Shown here one piece after another: positions 60,715-64,000 of a stretch of 64,000 nucleotides of DNA. This DNA comes from Bradyrhizobium sp. CB2312 (GTDB lineage: Bacteria > Pseudomonadota > Alphaproteobacteria > Rhizobiales > Xanthobacteraceae). The notes beneath the pieces were generated by a model. That model was not told the origin of the DNA and did no database searches. It saw only the letters and a program-made list of their open reading frames with translations. The translations under genes were made by a program, and so were the position numbers. Location: the NCBI RefSeq assembly GCF_029714425.1, contig NZ_CP121668.1:5601501-5665500 (forward strand), read 5' to 3'. Each line of letters begins with the position of its first letter. The first letter of the stretch is position 1.

Positions 60715-61608
60715 TCAAAGCTTCGCCGCAGCAAAAATCCCTGCGATCCAGTCGAGAAAGACGCGCAGGCGCAGCGCGAGCTGGCGGTTCTGCGGATAGA
60801 GCGCCGAGAGCGGCGTCGGCGACGGCGGATAGTCGGCGAGCACCTCGACCAGCGCGCCGCTGGCGAGATCATCGGCGAAGCGATAACGCGGCGCCTGCGC
60901 AAGGCCGAAGCCGAGCCGTGCGAGGTCGGCCATGGTGTCGGAATTGTTCACGCGCACCCGGCTCGGCAGCACGATCTGGCGCAGTGCGCCGGCAACAGAA
61001 AATTCCAGCGGCAGCACGTCGCCGGTGCGCGAGGAGACGAAGGCCACCATCTGGTGTTCCTCGAGCTTATCAGGCATCACCGGCATGCCGTGACGCGCAA
61101 GATAGGCCGGGCTTGCCACCGTGATCTCCGCGATCGTGCCGAGGCGACGCTGGATCATGCCGCTGTCACCGGGCTCGCCCGACCGGATCACGCAGTCGAC
61201 ACCCTCGCGCACGAGATCGACCAGCCGGTCGCCCTGCCCGATCTGCAATTCGAGCTGCGGATGGCGCGAAAGAAACTCGGGCAGATGCGGCAGGATGAAG
61301 GTCCGGGTCAGCAAGGGATGCGCGTCGATGCGGAGCAGGCCGCGAGGTTGCGCGTCGCGCATCGCGGCTTCCGCCTCCTCGACTTCCGCGAGGATGGCGA
61401 CGCAGCGGCGATAAAAGTCCTCGCCGTCGAGCGTCGGCGTGACGTGGCGGGTCGTCCGCTCCAGCAGGCGCGCGCCGAGGCGCGCTTCGAGCCCGCGCAA
61501 GACCTCGCTCGCCGTCGAGCGGGGAATGCCGAGATCGGCAGCCGCAGCCGTAAAGCTCCGCCGCTCGACGAGACGGACGAACAGGCGCATGGCGTCAAAG
61601 CGATCCAT
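60715..61608 (-). CDS. LysR family transcriptional regulator
   Basis: 297 residues from ATG 61608. The N-terminal winged HTH is MDRFDAMRLFVRLVERRSFTAAAADLGIPRSTASEVLRGLEARLGARLLERTTRHVTPT (residues 1-59), here with SEVLRGLE in the recognition helix. The C-terminal periplasmic-binding-like domain spans about residues 90-290. It is divergent from an SDR-tautomerase pair across 104 bases, the classical LysR layout, so it most likely controls them. An inverted repeat lies in the gap. Effector unknown. Confidence 0.9.
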   Translation of the reverse strand: MDRFDAMRLFVRLVERRSFTAAAADLGIPRSTASEVLRGLEARLGARLLERTTRHVTPTLDGEDFYRRCVAILAEVEEAEAAMRDAQPRGLLRIDAHPLLTRTFILPHLPEFLSRHPQLELQIGQGDRLVDLVREGVDCVIRSGEPGDSGMIQRRLGTIAEITVASPAYLARHGMPVMPDKLEEHQMVAFVSSRTGDVLPLEFSVAGALRQIVLPSRVRVNNSDTMADLARLGFGLAQAPRYRFADDLASGALVEVLADYPPSPTPLSALYPQNRQLALRLRVFLDWIAGIFAAAKL

Positions 61609-61627
61609 GGCCAATTGTTCACCATAA

Positions 61628-61651
61628 CCGACAAGTAATGGCAAGTGTCGG
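61628..61651. promoter_or_regulatory. Inverted repeat in the LysR-SDR intergenic region
   Basis: CCGACA (61628-61633), 12 bases, TGTCGG (61646-61651). It lies 20 bases from the LysR start and about 62 bases from the SDR start, the usual position of a LysR recognition site, though it lacks a clear T-N11-A core. Confidence 0.45.
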
Positions 61652-61712
61652 ACGATTATCCGGCCATAGCGACCAGCTATTCTCGCCCTCATCAACATCG
61701 AGGAGAGCCGCC

Positions 61713-62453
61713 ATGACCAAGCAAGTTCAGCGTGCCGCCATCGTCACCGGCGGCTCCCGCGGCATCGGCGCGGCGATCGCCCGCCGGCTGGCGCAGGACG
61801 GGATCGCGGTCGCGATCAACTATGCCAGCGGCAAAGGGGCCGCCGATGCGCTCGTGGCCGAGATCGCGGCCGCCGGCGGACGCGCCATCGCCGTGCAGGC
61901 CGACCTCGCCGATCCGGCAACGCCGGCGCGGCTGTTCGATGCGGCCGAGCGGGCCTTCGGCGGCATCGACATCCTCGTCAACAACGCCGGCATCATGGAG
62001 CTCGGCCCGCTCGCCGAGGTGACCGACGAAGCGTTCGCGCGGCAAACGTCGATCAACCTCGACAGCGTGTTCCGCTCCTTGCGCGAAGCAGCGCGGCGGC
62101 TCCGCGACGGCGGCCGCATCGTCAGCTTCTCCTCCAGCGTCATCGGCCTTTATCAGCCCGGCTACGGCGTCTACGCCGCAACCAAGGCCGCGATCGAAGC
62201 CATGACGCACATCCTCGCCAAGGAGCTCGGCGGCCGGCAGATCACCGTCAACGCGGTCGCGCCCGGCCCGGTCGAAACCCGGCTGTTCCTGGAGGGCAAG
62301 AGCGAGCAGCAGGTGCGCGCCATCGCCGCCATGAACCCGTTCGGCCGCCTCGGCCAGCCCGACGACATCGCCGGCATCGTCGCCTTCCTCGCCGGCCGCG
62401 ACAGCGGCTGGGTCAACGGCCAAATCATCCGCGCCAATGGCGGCGTGGTCTGA
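61713..62453 (+). CDS. Short-chain dehydrogenase/reductase (FabG-like)
   Basis: 246-residue classical SDR. TGGSRGIGAAIARRLA near residue 12, NNAGIMELGPL near 90, catalytic Ser in SFSSSVIGL near 138, YGVYAATKAAIEAMT with Tyr and Lys near 151-155, and the C-terminal NPFGRLGQPDDIAGIVAFLAG and VNGQIIRANGGVV typical of FabG-like oxidoreductases. GAGGAGA precedes the ATG. Probable target of the divergent LysR regulator; the next gene, a tautomerase, starts after 23 bases. Substrate unknown. Confidence 0.9.
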   Translation: MTKQVQRAAIVTGGSRGIGAAIARRLAQDGIAVAINYASGKGAADALVAEIAAAGGRAIAVQADLADPATPARLFDAAERAFGGIDILVNNAGIMELGPLAEVTDEAFARQTSINLDSVFRSLREAARRLRDGGRIVSFSSSVIGLYQPGYGVYAATKAAIEAMTHILAKELGGRQITVNAVAPGPVETRLFLEGKSEQQVRAIAAMNPFGRLGQPDDIAGIVAFLAGRDSGWVNGQIIRANGGVV

Positions 62454-62476
62454 CACATCACACGGAGAGACCCATC

Positions 62477-62710
62477 ATGCCTTTCGCCAATATCAAGATC
62501 CCCCAGGCCGCGCTGTCACGGGCGCAGAAGGCGGAGATCGTGCATAACCTCACCGCGCTGTTCGTCCACTATTTTGGCGAAGCTGCACGGCTGCATACGA
62601 TGGTGCTGATCGAGGAGGTGCCCGACGGCGGCTACGGCCGCGCCGACGAGGTGTTCGTGGTTCCCGAGGCCTATCGCGCCAGCGACGCCGTCAGTTCACC
62701 TTCAGACTGA
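62477..62710 (+). CDS. 4-oxalocrotonate tautomerase family protein
   Basis: 77 residues. After Met removal Pro1 is free (MPFANIKIP), the catalytic base of 4-OT enzymes. The rest (LSRAQKAEIVHNLTALFVHYFGEAARLHTMVLIEEVPDGGYGRADEVF) fits the small beta-alpha-beta fold; the C-terminus is slightly extended. Cotranscribed with the SDR. Its last 20 bases overlap the convergent methyltransferase gene. Confidence 0.87.
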   Translation: MPFANIKIPQAALSRAQKAEIVHNLTALFVHYFGEAARLHTMVLIEEVPDGGYGRADEVFVVPEAYRASDAVSSPSD

Positions 62711-63335
62711 GCTCGGTGCCGCCCTTGAGCGGCAGCGTCATCGAGACGAAGCCGTTGTCGGGATCGCGGATGAAGTCGAGATAATCAGATTCGGCGTTGT
62801 CGTTCATGACATAGCCGCCGACCAGAAGCTGCGGCGCCACGATCTCGATCACCTCGCGCGCGAGCGAGGGACCTTCCTCGCCCGGCCAGCCGTCGATCAG
62901 GACGAAGTCGACGGGGCCGCCGAGGTCGCGGAGAGTCTGCCGCGCATCGCCCTGTCGGATCTCGGCATAGTCGGCAAGGCCTGCTTTGGCGAGATTGCGC
63001 CTCGCAGTCTCGACCTTGGCCGGCACGATCTCCGAGCCGATCACGGTGCCGCCGCCATTGTCGCGGATGGCGGCCGCAAAATAGAGCGTGGACATGCCGA
63101 CCGAGGTCGCGAACTCGGCCACACGTGTGGCGCGCAAGCCGCGGCAGAGCAGATAGATCAGTTCGCCCTGCTCGGGATGGATCGAAAAGCCCTGCTCGGC
63201 ATAGGCGTGGGGATCGTGGCTGTTGAAGGCGCCGCGCGGCCCGCCGCCGGCCGGCCGCTGCCGCGCGCCTTGCAGGCGCGCGATGACGGCGTTGACGCGC
63301 GGGTCCTGGATTGGGCTGTGAGGCCGATCGTTCAT
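62691..63335 (-). CDS. Class I SAM-dependent methyltransferase (O-methyltransferase type)
   Basis: 214 residues from ATG 63335, preceded by GAGGT. SAM-binding motif I is VAEFATSVGMSTLYFAAAIR near residue 73; GTVIGSEIVPAKVETARRNLAKAGLADYAEIRQGDARQTL follows, and DFVLIDGWPGEEGPSLAREVIEIVAPQLLVGGYVMNDN resembles the metal-site region of O-methyltransferases (family 3). Directly behind a PadR gene, a start near its stop (11 bases apart), so the PadR likely controls it. Substrate unknown. Convergent overlap of 20 bases with the tautomerase gene. Confidence 0.85.
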   Translation of the reverse strand: MNDRPHSPIQDPRVNAVIARLQGARQRPAGGGPRGAFNSHDPHAYAEQGFSIHPEQGELIYLLCRGLRATRVAEFATSVGMSTLYFAAAIRDNGGGTVIGSEIVPAKVETARRNLAKAGLADYAEIRQGDARQTLRDLGGPVDFVLIDGWPGEEGPSLAREVIEIVAPQLLVGGYVMNDNAESDYLDFIRDPDNGFVSMTLPLKGGTELSLKVN

Positions 63336-63343
63336 CTGCGACC

Positions 63344-63967
63344 TCACTTGCCGAGAATTTCCGCCGCGGCACGATCCAGGATCGCAGCGATCCGGCGTGC
63401 TTCGGCGGAGTCGCTGCCGTGCTTGGTGCGCAGCGCGCGCTTGAGATTGTGGCGGGCACGGTGCAGCTCGTCCGAGGCATCCGCATCGAGATCGCCGATG
63501 CCGGCAAAGGCCTCGCGCACCTCGTCCATGCGGCGTCCGATCCGCGACAGCGCCTGAAGGATCGCGTCAGCGGTCGCGCGGTTCTCGGCAAGATGCGCCT
63601 CGCCCTGCGGCGTGATGCTGTAGAGTTTTCGGCCGCCATCCTGCTCGACGCGCGCGTGCCCGACCTCCTCGAGATAGGTCAGCGCCGGATAGATCACGCC
63701 CGGGCTCGGCGTGTAGAAGCCATCGGAGCGCTCCTCGATGATCTTGATCAGCTCGTAGCCATGCGCCGGATTTTCGGCGAGCAGCGCCAGGATGACGAGC
63801 TGGAGGTCCTGCGAGGACAGCCGCCGCGCGCCGGGGAAATCATCACCGCCGCGGCCGAAAAAGCCGTGCCCGCCGCGGCCGAAGCGCCGACCGCCGCCAT
63901 GCCGGCCCATGGCGAAATGGGCGAAGTGCCCAAAGTGGAAGTCTCTGTGGTCTCGTCCGTGGCGCAT
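63344..63967 (-). CDS. PadR family regulator with a His/Gly-rich N-terminus
   Basis: 207 residues. The winged HTH of PadR spans about residues 50-130: LSSQDLQLVILALLAENPAHGYELIKIIEERSDGFYTPSPGVIYPALTYLEEVGHARVEQDGGRKLYSIT. The C-terminal helices (ILQALSRIGRRMDEVREAF onward) are the dimerisation part. The first 45 residues are unusual: rich in His, Gly, Phe and Arg (repeats of FGH, FAH, GRGG), a possible metal-binding extension. The gene starts 33 bases from the window edge, so its promoter is only partly visible; TATCGTACG and ACGTATC just upstream of the ATG hint at an operator. Confidence 0.87.
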   Translation of the reverse strand: MRHGRDHRDFHFGHFAHFAMGRHGGGRRFGRGGHGFFGRGGDDFPGARRLSSQDLQLVILALLAENPAHGYELIKIIEERSDGFYTPSPGVIYPALTYLEEVGHARVEQDGGRKLYSITPQGEAHLAENRATADAILQALSRIGRRMDEVREAFAGIGDLDADASDELHRARHNLKRALRTKHGSDSAEARRIAAILDRAAAEILGK

Positions 63968-64000
63968 ATCGTACGTCCCTTTGTAAAACGTATCTTACGA

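Overview
The window is GC-rich, densely coded alphaproteobacterial chromosome, most likely Bradyrhizobium or a close relative. The basis is family knowledge plus sequence: the protein flavour of the housekeeping genes, very high-similarity branched-chain amino acid binding proteins, many small rhizobial hypothetical proteins, and several dispersed palindromic repeats of the kind common in that genus. No phage, insertion sequence, CRISPR array, tRNA or rRNA gene was recognised.

Layout. 1-1.7 kb: a fatty acid desaturase (cut by the window edge) behind a TetR regulator with a clear operator. 2-4.6 kb: ribosomal cluster rpsF-rpsR-(DUF2232)-rplI. 4.6-8.4 kb: a frameshifted thioesterase with a short upstream ORF and tandem operators, a secreted haem-motif protein with a long disordered tail, cyclopropane fatty acid synthase and two small proteins. 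8.7-14.4 kb: dnaB, alr, an exodeoxyribonuclease III gene and small secreted or zinc-binding proteins. 14.5-21.3 kb: one long + strand catabolic operon (FadR-type regulator, hydroxyacid dehydrogenase, amino-acid-type ABC importer, RpiB-type isomerase, PfkB kinase, TauE-type exporter) of unknown substrate. 21.4-24.6 kb: a periplasmic binding protein overlapping a membrane GGDEF-EAL protein. 24.8-28.6 kb: radA, cvpA, purF. 28.7-33.5 kb: SDR, NHL-repeat protein, an orphan amino acid binding protein and a frameshifted MFS transporter. 33.5-41.1 kb (mostly - strand): der, a lipoprotein, a YfgM-like TPR protein, acyl-CoA ligase, NnrU, prfC. 41.2-48.2 kb: a guanidine-II riboswitch with gdx, a DUF47-pit phosphate operon with a Pho-box-like site, and a complete liv branched-chain amino acid importer. 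48.5-64 kb: a mosaic of stress and metabolic genes including csaA, two TetR/LysR modules, rtcB with an elaborate leader, an ECF sigma operon, an acetolactate-synthase-like enzyme and a PadR-methyltransferase pair.

The most notable items are the rtcB leader (a three-way-junction fold whose closing stem competes with a terminator), the guanidine-II riboswitch before gdx, the binding protein/GGDEF-EAL pair that resembles NspS-MbaA signalling, the orphan sugar-acid-type operon, and three minus-strand ORFs whose TAG stop lies exactly at the edge of a dispersed repeat. Two single-base frameshifts (near 4706 and 33180) break otherwise normal proteins and could be real decay or sequence errors.

All assignments come from reading the sequence and from knowledge of the families; no database search was made.
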